A program made the translations under genes and the position numbers. Of a stretch of 50,587 nucleotides of DNA, positions 33,158-40,807 are shown one piece after another. Each line of letters starts with the position of its first letter. The first letter of the stretch is position 1. The notes under the pieces are model-generated. The model was not told the DNA's origin. It saw only the letters and a list, made by a program, of their open reading frames with translations, and searched no databases. The stretch comes from Chryseobacterium gleum (GTDB lineage: Bacteria; Bacteroidota; Bacteroidia; Flavobacteriales_D; Sanyastnellaceae): the NCBI GenBank assembly GCA_945874695.1, contig CAMCHP010000014.1:1-50587 (forward strand). The letters are read 5' to 3'.

Positions 33158-34627
33158 GTGGTAAAATACATTCTAAGGATTTTTTTCGCCTTAGCAGGCG
33201 GATGCTTTACCTTCACGGTAAGTGCCCAGAACGAGCTCGATGCCTTGCGCTACAGCACCATCGAGCCCATTGGTAACGCGCGCTTCGCTGGGATGGCTGG
33301 GGCATTCTCTGCCGTAGGTGGCGACTTGGCCTCTGCTTCATGGAACCCCGCAGGCATTGGCTTATATCGACGGAACGACCTTACGCTTTCATTCGCAGTG
33401 AGTGGGTTAACCACACGCAGCGATTACAACGGTTCAGAAAACCGTGCGAGCAAATATGCTTTCCATATCCCAAACGCTGGTATGGCGATTACCAATAAGT
33501 CAGACCATCCCGATTGGGTATTTGTGAACTATGCGGTGACTTTCAATAAACTTCAAAACTTCAATCAACGCACCGTCATTCGGGGCAATGAGTTCAACAA
33601 TACGCTTTTGAACGTTTATATGAATCAAGCCAATGGAACACCGTTCGACCAACTTGCAGCGAATCAACCCTTCGGCGCTGGTTTGGCCTGGAACACCTTC
33701 CTTCTTGATACTATACCTGGCACCATTGATCAGTACATCACTGCGATCCCATTCGGAAAGGTGACCCAGGAGATGACCATCGAAACGTCAGGACACATGA
33801 GTGAAACTGCTGTTTCACTCGGTGGCAACTACCGCGACCGGCTTTACTTGGGTGGCACGCTTGGATTTCCGAGTGTGCGCTATAATCAAACCACCACCTA
33901 CCGTGAATTTGGCACAGAAGACCAAGTCGACCTTCAAGATTATACGTTTACTGATGAGTTGGTAATTACAGGAAGTGGATTGAACATTAAGCTGGGTGCA
34001 ATCTTCCGGGCGAGCAAATGGTTGCGCGTGAGTGCAGCATGGCATAGTCGCACGGGTTTTGCCCTCAATGACGTATGGGATTCGCGTATGCTCTCAAACT
34101 TCACAGTGCTCGGCAGCTACGATGACGCTGTTCAAGGTGCATTTGATTATCGAGTGAGCACACCTTCGCGCACGATCTTGGGGGCGGCTTTCATTCTTGG
34201 GCGCGACGGTTTGATCAGTGCTGATTATGAGCGCATTAATTACGGCCAAGCAGAACTTCGGCGCTCCAATGTCTCCGGAAGCACCTACGACTTCGAGGTT
34301 GAAAATGATGTCATTTCTGCCATTTATCGCGCTACGCACAACGTTCGCGTTGGCACAGAGTGGCGCATAATGAAGGTTTTCAGAGCAAGGGGAGGTTTTG
34401 CATTTCAGCAGAATCCATTTGTACCTGGAGCTACATCCATCAACACACATTTGCTTACAGGCAGCATTGGATTCGGATACCGCGGCAAATCGGTTTATGC
34501 TGAGTTCGCATATCAGCATCGCAACAATGCACGTGAATTCTATATCTACGATCCGGCGTTGGTTAATGCTGCCGAACTTCGCCAAAACAAAGGCGAGGCA
34601 ATTATCACCGTTGGGTTGCGCTACTAA
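33158..34627 (+). CDS. FadL/OmpP1-type outer-membrane transport protein
   Basis: A 489-residue outer-membrane barrel starting at GTG, with a signal peptide (cleavage near VSAQ). The N-terminal block RFAGMAGAFSAVGGDLASASWNPAGIG is the FadL-family hatch region that plugs the barrel and guides hydrophobic substrates. The rest is beta strands ending in an aromatic-flanked last strand (ITVGLRY). A role in uptake of hydrophobic compounds is inferred from FadL. In Bacteroidota such proteins are often mislabelled hemin receptors. A GGATG hairpin-like sequence (33188-33205) lies in the signal peptide. A bidirectional terminator follows. Confidence 0.85.
   Translation: MVKYILRIFFALAGGCFTFTVSAQNELDALRYSTIEPIGNARFAGMAGAFSAVGGDLASASWNPAGIGLYRRNDLTLSFAVSGLTTRSDYNGSENRASKYAFHIPNAGMAITNKSDHPDWVFVNYAVTFNKLQNFNQRTVIRGNEFNNTLLNVYMNQANGTPFDQLAANQPFGAGLAWNTFLLDTIPGTIDQYITAIPFGKVTQEMTIETSGHMSETAVSLGGNYRDRLYLGGTLGFPSVRYNQTTTYREFGTEDQVDLQDYTFTDELVITGSGLNIKLGAIFRASKWLRVSAAWHSRTGFALNDVWDSRMLSNFTVLGSYDDAVQGAFDYRVSTPSRTILGAAFILGRDGLISADYERINYGQAELRRSNVSGSTYDFEVENDVISAIYRATHNVRVGTEWRIMKVFRARGGFAFQQNPFVPGATSINTHLLTGSIGFGYRGKSVYAEFAYQHRNNAREFYIYDPALVNAAELRQNKGEAIITVGLRY
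33188..33205 (+). repeat. GGATG hairpin-like repeat, degenerate
   Basis: CGCC-TTAGCA-GGCG-GATG: the arms pair, the loop is longer and one G of the tail is merged with the arm. It lies in the signal-peptide region of the FadL-like gene and is read as ALAGGC. Confidence 0.4.
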
Positions 34628-34645
34628 GTCAAGAAAATCAACCAC

Positions 34646-34676
34646 AAAAAAAGGGAGCTTCAGGCTCCCTTTTTTT
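34646..34676. terminator. Bidirectional rho-independent terminator
   Basis: GGGAGC/GCTCCC stem with a five-base loop, flanked by seven A on the left and seven T on the right. It serves both the FadL-like gene and the convergent DUF164-type gene. Confidence 0.93.
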
Positions 34677-34707
34677 CGCTTAATTATTTCGACTAAGACC
34701 TTAGAAC

Positions 34708-35496
34708 TTATGCGTTCTTCAGCTCAGAAACAATCATTTTCTCAACGCGTTCGCGTTCTTCATCGGCCAATTCTTTATCGACCAAGATTCGACCGCTGTG
34801 TTCGTCAACGATAATTTTCTTGCGCGCTGCGATATCGAGCTGGCGCTGCGGTGGAATTTTAATGAACGAACCTGCAGAAGCTTCGCGCTCGATAGGAACG
34901 ACAGCTAATCCGTTTTTCGAAGCTGCGCGGATTCGCTCGTAGGCGTGGACTAAGCGCGCTTCAATTTCTTCTTTCATTTCGGCAGCTTTCGAAGTAAGTA
35001 CTTCTTCTTCAGCGCGCGTTTCAGAAACGATCTCTTCGAGTTCAGTTTTCTTCACTTCCAAATCGCCTTCGCGCTCAGTAAGTTTAGCTTGGCTGCTTTC
35101 GAGTAGCTCTTGCTTTTGAATTTTCTGTGCGCTGAGCTCTGTAATTTTTTTCTCGCAGAGTTGAATTTCCAAACCTTGGAATTCGATCTCTTTGTTCAAC
35201 GAATCGTACTCACGGTTGTTGCGCACATTGTTTTGCTGCTCTTCGTACTTCTTTATGAGCGCTTTGCTTTCGTCGATTTGGTGACGACGATCAGAGACTG
35301 ACTTCTCTACTGCGTTCATCTCTTCTTGAATCTTGCCAACGCGTGTGCGCAAACCTTCAATCTCATCTTCCAAATCTTGCACTTCGAGTGGCAATTCTCC
35401 GCGGATGATGCGAATTCGATCGATTTTAGAATCGATGACCTGCAAAGAATACAGTGCGCGCAGTTTATCTTCTGCAGTGGTTAGTTTTTTGGACAT
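34708..35496 (-). CDS. Coiled-coil DUF164/CT398-like protein with a cysteine-less zinc-ribbon region
   Basis: A 262-residue cytoplasmic protein. About residues 10-185 form a long antiparallel coiled coil with many Glu/Lys heptads. The C-terminal part has the shape of the family's C4 zinc ribbon (SFIKIPPQRQLDIAARKKIIV, then EHSGRILVD). All four cysteines are replaced (Ala-Ser-Ala-Gly-Ser in the first knuckle, Asp-Glu-His-Ser in the second), so it cannot bind zinc in the usual way. I recall the same loss in other Bacteroidota. The family is linked to Nif3 by conserved gene order, and here its start is one base after the nif3 stop. Its function is unknown. Confidence 0.85.
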   Translation of the reverse strand: MSKKLTTAEDKLRALYSLQVIDSKIDRIRIIRGELPLEVQDLEDEIEGLRTRVGKIQEEMNAVEKSVSDRRHQIDESKALIKKYEEQQNNVRNNREYDSLNKEIEFQGLEIQLCEKKITELSAQKIQKQELLESSQAKLTEREGDLEVKKTELEEIVSETRAEEEVLTSKAAEMKEEIEARLVHAYERIRAASKNGLAVVPIEREASAGSFIKIPPQRQLDIAARKKIIVDEHSGRILVDKELADEERERVEKMIVSELKNA

Positions 35497-35497
35497 A

Positions 35498-36589
35498 CTA
35501 ATGATACTTAACCGGATTTGTGTTGATTCGACTCAAATGAACTGCAAATTTAGGAAATTTCTCGTTGAGGTAACGCACAATAAGTTCCTTCGTTCGATGC
35601 TCGCTTTCCCAGTGGCCAACATCGGCCAGCACGATGCCTTCTGCATCGAAGAACTCATGGTATTTGACGTCTGAAGTAATGAAGACATCGGCCCCAGCAG
35701 CCTTGGCCTGCTTGAGCAAGAAAAAGCCAGCTCCGCCGCAGACTGCCACGTTCTTCACGCGTTTCTCAGGGCATTCAGTATGTTTGATGACTGTGGCACT
35801 GAGGGTGTGCTTCACCAGGTCGAAAAAAGCAGGCCAAGCCATTGGTTCGGGCAAGCTTCCGATCATGCCAGCACCGATCCATTGGGCTTCATTCTGCAGT
35901 TGGACGCGATCATAGGCCACCTCTTCGTAGGGATGTGCTGCACGCATCGCACGCAAAGTGTCAGCAACACGGTCAGCAGGCACAATGACTTCGATACGAA
36001 TTTCAGGCTCGGTGTGCCGTTGAAGGTGGTTTCCAAGGGTTGGATTCGCGTTTGTTCCGGCTCTAAATGTACCTTCGCCCGGGGTGTTGAAACTGCATTC
36101 GTCATAATTTCCGATGGCACCCGCACCTGCTTCGAATAAAGCGTTTCGAACTTCTTCAGCATGGGTTTCGGGTACGAAGACTATGAGTTTTTCAAGGAGT
36201 GCGGCTTTCGGTTGAAGGATGCGTGGATTTTGCACCCCGAGTAGGTCGCACAAATGTTTGTTCACCCCTGTATCGATGTGATCGAGGTTTGTATGGATGG
36301 CATAAATTGATACATCGTGTTTAATGGCCTTCATCACGGTACGCTCAACGTAGGTTTTACCTGTGAACCGCTTCATGCCGCTGAACACAATTGGATGGTG
36401 AGCGATAATCAACTGTGCACCATTTGCGATTGCTTCATCGACAACGGCTTCAGTGCAATCGAGCGTTACGAGGGCGGCTCGAACATCTTGGCTCAGGTCG
36501 CCGACGATCAACCCTGAGTTGTCGTATCCCTCTTGAAGATTGAGCGGGGCCCAAAGTTCAAGGGCGCTTACAATTTGATTTAGCTTCAT
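35498..36589 (-). CDS. Nif3-like dinuclear metal centre protein
   Basis: A 363-residue protein of the Nif3/YbgI/YqfO family. The metal ligands lie in two halves: AHHPIVFSGMKRF with IHTNLDH in the first, and DVGHWESEH near the C-terminus. The roughly 100-residue insert between them (about 130-235, with NYDECSFNTPGEGTFR) is the extra PII-like domain of the long YqfO form. The catalytic role is unproven; databases often call it GTP cyclohydrolase I type 2. Its neighbour is the DUF164-type gene, with one base between. The divergent lpxK start is 73 bases away. A TAACTTTG box on the minus strand at 36652-36659 could be its -7 element, but no -33 partner is seen. Confidence 0.9.
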   Translation of the reverse strand: MKLNQIVSALELWAPLNLQEGYDNSGLIVGDLSQDVRAALVTLDCTEAVVDEAIANGAQLIIAHHPIVFSGMKRFTGKTYVERTVMKAIKHDVSIYAIHTNLDHIDTGVNKHLCDLLGVQNPRILQPKAALLEKLIVFVPETHAEEVRNALFEAGAGAIGNYDECSFNTPGEGTFRAGTNANPTLGNHLQRHTEPEIRIEVIVPADRVADTLRAMRAAHPYEEVAYDRVQLQNEAQWIGAGMIGSLPEPMAWPAFFDLVKHTLSATVIKHTECPEKRVKNVAVCGGAGFFLLKQAKAAGADVFITSDVKYHEFFDAEGIVLADVGHWESEHRTKELIVRYLNEKFPKFAVHLSRINTNPVKYH

Positions 36590-36662
36590 TCGTTGGTCTC
36601 CTAATTGTACCTTAGCCTATAATATACGAAATTTTGACCACTTTTGGTCGACAAAGTTAATC

Positions 36663-37691
36663 ATGCGTCTTCGTCGAATCCTACTTTTTCCGTTTTCGAA
36701 GCTCTATGGACTGGTTGTTTGGATCAGAAACAAGGGCTATGACTTTGGCTGGTTTCATTCAGACCGGGGCGCCTTACCCACTGTAATTGTAGGAAACATT
36801 AGCGTTGGAGGAACAGGCAAAACACCGCACACCTTGTGGTTGGCTGAACAACTGCGGGGTCTTCGTCCAGCGATATTGAGTCGAGGCTATGGCCGCACTA
36901 CGCGTGGTTACCGGCATGTTCACCGCAGCGATTCAGCTAGCGATGTTGGCGACGAACCATTGCTCTATGCCAAGTTGTTAAGTGGTTTTCCCGTTCGAGT
37001 TTGTGAGAATCGCCTTCATGGCATCGAACGCATTGCTGAAGAAGCAACATCGGGTATTGTAATTCTCGATGATGCCTTGCAGCATCGCAAGCTGGTCGGC
37101 GATTTCAATCTCGCCCTGATCCATTCGGAGCGCATGCCATTCGAAGATGATTACTTACCGGGAGGCCTCCTCCGTGATCACCTTATTCGCCTGCGGCAAG
37201 CTGACGCGATTTTGATCACGCATGTGTCAGCTCAGGCATTCACGCATCCGCCCATTCGGGCGAAAATAGAACGATTAAAACGCACCTGCCATTTACCCGC
37301 GCACATACCTGTGTATGTGAGTAGCACTACCTACGGCCCCATTAAACGGATGGGCAATACTGAAGAACCCTATCCGAAGCGTATCATTGCCCTTTGTGGT
37401 ATCGCCCGACCCGACCAATTTTTAAGCTACCTCGAAACGCAGTTTGATGTTGTAGAGCGTTTGATTTACAGCGACCACCACCCCTATTCTTCGCGAATTG
37501 TTGCCGATTGGGCGAGCTTACTTTCGACGCATAGTGCCGATGCCCTTGTGACTACGGAAAAAGATTGGATGCGCATTGAAGGTATTGCAGAAGCCCTTGA
37601 TCTGCCCATTTACACGTTGCCCTTGCATGTTCAAGTGGCAGATGGCGAGCTGCTCATAGCTGCTATACATTCAAGACTCAACGCGCGTTGA
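36663..37691 (+). CDS. lpxK: Tetraacyldisaccharide 4'-kinase
   Basis: A 342-residue inner-membrane-associated kinase that adds the 4'-phosphate to the lipid A precursor. The Walker A loop is [14 protein letters not shown] near residue 45, and DDALQHRKL at about 138 is the family's catalytic block. The N-terminal hydrophobic stretch ([15 protein letters not shown]) is the membrane-binding helix. The length is typical. lpxH lies two genes downstream, so two lipid A steps are near each other but separated by a TlpA-like lipoprotein gene. A five-base inverted repeat GACCA-CTTT-TGGTC (36636-36649) lies just before the start. Confidence 0.93.
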   Translation: MRLRRILLFPFSKLYGLVVWIRNKGYDFGWFHSDRGALPTVIVGNISVGGTGKTPHTLWLAEQLRGLRPAILSRGYGRTTRGYRHVHRSDSASDVGDEPLLYAKLLSGFPVRVCENRLHGIERIAEEATSGIVILDDALQHRKLVGDFNLALIHSERMPFEDDYLPGGLLRDHLIRLRQADAILITHVSAQAFTHPPIRAKIERLKRTCHLPAHIPVYVSSTTYGPIKRMGNTEEPYPKRIIALCGIARPDQFLSYLETQFDVVERLIYSDHHPYSSRIVADWASLLSTHSADALVTTEKDWMRIEGIAEALDLPIYTLPLHVQVADGELLIAAIHSRLNAR

Positions 37692-37780
37692 TGAACGTGA
37701 TTTTTTGTTGACCAATGGTCATGTAGAGATATGGTATATTTTCAGGATATTTGCACCAAATACTTAAAGTCATTGATACA

Positions 37781-38935
37781 ATGAAACAACTTTTGACATT
37801 GATCACCCTTGCGGTGATATTGGTTGCATGCAACACTGGAGGAAAGCAAGGCACGATTTCTGGTAAGATCACAGGCGCCGAGGGCAAGACCGTGTATTTG
37901 CAGCGATTCGTCAACAATCGGGCTATTGTAAGTGATTCAGCCACAGTAGCAGACGACGGTCGTTTTTCGATTGCTCCATCGCAAGGTTTGGAGTTGAATT
38001 TTTACCGCTTATACCTCGATAATGACCATGCGTTTGTGTTCATAACCGACTCTACACAGGGTATTGAACTTGAGACTACATATGCTGATTTTGATGCGCA
38101 GAAAAAAGCCACCGGGTCACCGCAAACTGAGCAATTGTTTGGTTTTTATGCTTCGGTAAGACCGCTTGTTGAGAAGGAAATGGAACTTCGCGAGATCACG
38201 CGGAGCACTACAGCATCGAGCGAAGAGAAATCACAGGCATTGAGCCAATCGGTTGAATTGAAGCGGGAGAAGCGCGAGAAGTGTTTAGCTTATATTGACC
38301 AAAATGCGAGTTCACCTGCAGTAATGGCTGCCTTGGAAGAATTGAATATCAGTCAAGATCTTGCTTCCTACAAGAAAGTGCGTGACGGATTGAAAGGCGT
38401 GTTTGATCACACCACCTACTATACGATGCTAAACGAGCAAATTATGCAATTCGAGCGTCAAGAGCAGGCAAAGGTAAATCCGACGAATCAACCGCGGACC
38501 AACGCGACTTACTCGGAAGGCATGGTGGCACCTGAGATCTCGATGGCCGATCCGAGTGGTAAAACACGTTCTTTGAGTGACCTCAAGGGCAAAGTAGTTC
38601 TAATTGACTTTTGGGCATCTTGGTGCGGTCCGTGCCGTCGCGAGAATCCTAACGTTGTAAACGCCTACAAGCGTTATAAGGATAAAGGTTTCGAGATCTT
38701 CAGTGTTTCACTTGACAGCGATGGCGGGAAATGGCAGCAGGCGATTGCTCAAGACGGTTTAGTTTGGGAAAACCACGTCAGTGATTTGAAAGGCTGGCAA
38801 AACGGAGCTGCGCAAGCATATGGCGTTTCGAGCATTCCGCACACCATTCTTCTTGGTAAAGACGGGAAAATTGCGGGTACTCATTTACGCGGGGCAGCAC
38901 TCGAAGCGAAGCTTGCTGAGTTGCTTGGCAGCTAA
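37781..38935 (+). CDS. TlpA-family thiol-disulfide lipoprotein with DUF4369 domain
   Basis: A 384-residue periplasmic lipoprotein. The lipobox is VILVAC (Cys17). Residues 25-130 form the DUF4369 beta domain (GTISGKITGAEGKTVYLQRF), and about 130-230 is a helical linker. The C-terminal thioredoxin domain carries WCGPC, with Cys282 and Cys285, and the cis-proline loop SSIPHTILL. Such proteins reduce disulfides in the periplasm or reshape redox enzymes in Bacteroidota. The ATG at 37781 was chosen over an upstream TTG because it starts the signal peptide. It is monocistronic or the first gene before lpxH (16-base gap). Confidence 0.9.
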   Translation: MKQLLTLITLAVILVACNTGGKQGTISGKITGAEGKTVYLQRFVNNRAIVSDSATVADDGRFSIAPSQGLELNFYRLYLDNDHAFVFITDSTQGIELETTYADFDAQKKATGSPQTEQLFGFYASVRPLVEKEMELREITRSTTASSEEKSQALSQSVELKREKREKCLAYIDQNASSPAVMAALEELNISQDLASYKKVRDGLKGVFDHTTYYTMLNEQIMQFERQEQAKVNPTNQPRTNATYSEGMVAPEISMADPSGKTRSLSDLKGKVVLIDFWASWCGPCRRENPNVVNAYKRYKDKGFEIFSVSLDSDGGKWQQAIAQDGLVWENHVSDLKGWQNGAAQAYGVSSIPHTILLGKDGKIAGTHLRGAALEAKLAELLGS

Positions 38936-38951
38936 TTTCTGACTGGCTCCA

Positions 38952-39743
38952 TTGGCTGCAATCGAAGATCAATCAACCATAGTTTTGCCTAACGGCAAGA
39001 AGATTTATTTCGCGTCAGACTTTCATTTGGGCATCCCCGATGCAAGAATGAGTCGTGCGCGTGAACTTGCCTTGGTTAAATGGCTCAACGCAGCAGCCAA
39101 AGATGCAGCAGAGATTTTCTTAGTTGGCGACATTTTTGATTTTTGGTTTGAATACAAGCATGCCGTCCCACGCGGCTACACGCGGTTGCTCGGCACGTTG
39201 AGTTTTCTTACAGATTCTGGTATTCCGATTCACGTATTTACGGGCAACCATGACATGTGGATTTTTGACTATCTCCCCAACGAAACGGGCGTGCTACTGC
39301 ACCGGGCGCCGATTGAACGCACGTGGAATGGCAAGCGATTTTATATTGGTCATGGCGATGGGCTCGGTCCGGGTGACTACGGATACAAGTTCATTAAGAA
39401 GGTCTTCGCGAGTAAAGTATCACAGTGGTTATTTGCCCGCTTACATCCCAATTTTGGTATAGCTATGGCCAATTTTTGGTCACGGAGCAGTCGGAAAACC
39501 TCAGGCGATCGGGACCGCATTTATCTTGGGGAAGCGAATGAATGGCTGGTTCAGTATTGCAAGTCGATTCTCCAAGACCGTCATTTTGATTACTTCGTCT
39601 TTGGTCACCGGCATTTGCCCCTCGATCTGCAAGTCGGTGAAGGGAGCCGTTACATCAACCTTGGCGATTGGATTAGCCACTACACCTATGCGGTGTTCGA
39701 CGGTTCATCGGTTGCGCTTCTTACTTACGAAGATCACGGGTGA
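38952..39743 (+). CDS. lpxH: UDP-2,3-diacylglucosamine diphosphatase
   Basis: A 263-residue calcineurin-like phosphoesterase that makes lipid X in lipid A synthesis. All metal motifs are visible: ASDFHLG, VGDIFDFW, TGNHDMW, GHGDGLGPGD and GHRHLP. The fold begins about 15 residues in. The start is uncertain: no ATG is available before the conserved part, and the best choice is TTG at 38952. Its last 23 bases overlap the end of the convergent gap gene. With lpxK 1.3 kb upstream, it belongs to an envelope-biogenesis neighbourhood. Confidence 0.9.
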   Translation: MAAIEDQSTIVLPNGKKIYFASDFHLGIPDARMSRARELALVKWLNAAAKDAAEIFLVGDIFDFWFEYKHAVPRGYTRLLGTLSFLTDSGIPIHVFTGNHDMWIFDYLPNETGVLLHRAPIERTWNGKRFYIGHGDGLGPGDYGYKFIKKVFASKVSQWLFARLHPNFGIAMANFWSRSSRKTSGDRDRIYLGEANEWLVQYCKSILQDRHFDYFVFGHRHLPLDLQVGEGSRYINLGDWISHYTYAVFDGSSVALLTYEDHG

Positions 39744-40728
39744 AACGGAGTAAGTCAACCAAACGGTTTGAATAACCGATTTCGTTGTCATACCATCCCA
39801 CGATTTTGACCATTTTACCAATTACCGAGGTTAGCAAACCATCGACGATGCACGAGTGTTTGTTTCCTATGATATCGCTTGAAACGATCGGATCTTCGGT
39901 ATACTGCAAGATGCCTTTGTAACGGCCATTAGCGGCAGATTTGAACGCGTTATTCAATTCTTCAACCGTGAGTTCAGATTTCACGATGCACGTGATGTCA
40001 GTAAGTGACCCGTCTGGAACAGGCACACGAATTCCACACCCGCCAAGTTGCTCACTCAATTCAGGGAACACGCGGGTAAGCGCTTTTGCGGCACCGGTTG
40101 TGGTAGGCACGATGCTCAGGGCTGCGGCTCTACCGCGACGCAAATCGCGGTGTGGGGTGTCTTGCAAGTTTTGATCCCCAGTATAAGAGTGCACTGTAGT
40201 GATGTAGCAGCTTTCGATGCCACAGAGTTCGTGTACAAGTTGAATCATCGGAGCAGCACTGTTCGTGGTGCAGCTTGCATTCGAGATTACCGTTTCTGTT
40301 CCATCGAGTAAATGATGGTTCACGCCGAGAACAATCGTTTTCAGGCTATCATCAGCAGGAGGTGCACTTAAAATAACACGAGCAGCACCTGCGGTAATGT
40401 GTGCTTGAGCATCGGTAAGGGTCTTACAACGTCCCGTGCACTCAATAACAACATCGACCTGATGCATATGCCAGGGTATGTTATCGATCTCAGGTATGGT
40501 ATATACGGTTGCTACCTGTCGGCCAAAAGTTAGTTGCCTTTGGTCTAACCGAACATCATGCTGAAATACCCGATGAACAGAATCATACTTGAGCAGGTGC
40601 GCTAAGGCCTCTGGCTCGAAGATATCATTTATGGCTACAACATCTATATCTGGTGCATCAGCTAAAATACGGGCGGTCATCCGGCCGATTCGGCCGAAAC
40701 CATTGATAGCAACTCGAAGTTTAGACAT
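39721..40728 (-). CDS. gap: Type I glyceraldehyde-3-phosphate dehydrogenase
   Basis: A 335-residue NAD(P)-dependent dehydrogenase of glycolysis. The Rossmann start is INGFGRIGR; the catalytic pair is Cys153 in SNASCTTN and His180 in TTVHSYTGDQ. Later blocks (RRGRAAALSIVPTTTGAAKA, VGWYDNEIGYSNR) are intact. It has Asp34 in the position that favours NAD. It is convergent with lpxH, overlapping by 23 bases. A terminator for the upstream T9SS gene lies 24 bases before its start; its own promoter is not obvious. It may be one of several paralogues in the genome. Confidence 0.94.
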   Translation of the reverse strand: MSKLRVAINGFGRIGRMTARILADAPDIDVVAINDIFEPEALAHLLKYDSVHRVFQHDVRLDQRQLTFGRQVATVYTIPEIDNIPWHMHQVDVVIECTGRCKTLTDAQAHITAGAARVILSAPPADDSLKTIVLGVNHHLLDGTETVISNASCTTNSAAPMIQLVHELCGIESCYITTVHSYTGDQNLQDTPHRDLRRGRAAALSIVPTTTGAAKALTRVFPELSEQLGGCGIRVPVPDGSLTDITCIVKSELTVEELNNAFKSAANGRYKGILQYTEDPIVSSDIIGNKHSCIVDGLLTSVIGKMVKIVGWYDNEIGYSNRLVDLLRFTRDLRK

Positions 40729-40751
40729 GATCTTAATCTTGGGTCGAAAGT

Positions 40752-40785
40752 AAAAAAAAAGCCGGCTTGGAAGGCCGGCTTTTTT
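40752..40785 (-). terminator. Terminator after the T9SS type A gene
   Basis: Stem AGCCGGC/GCCGGCT with a seven-base loop, preceded by nine A on the plus strand (T on the minus strand) and followed by a T run. It ends the transcript of 40808-44026 and could also work on the plus strand. Confidence 0.9.
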
Positions 40786-40807
40786 ATCGAACTTAAAATA
40801 CGTTCAA

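Noticed and set aside
33500-33520. CATCCCGATTGGG in the FadL-like gene as another repeat copy
   Set aside because: The pairing is only three bases and the tail overlaps the arm; probably chance.
40678-40695. A perfect copy of the CATCC-GGCC-GATTC-GGCC hairpin pattern
   Set aside because: It encodes the universally conserved NAD-binding start GFGRIGRM of GAPDH, so codons explain it without a repeat.
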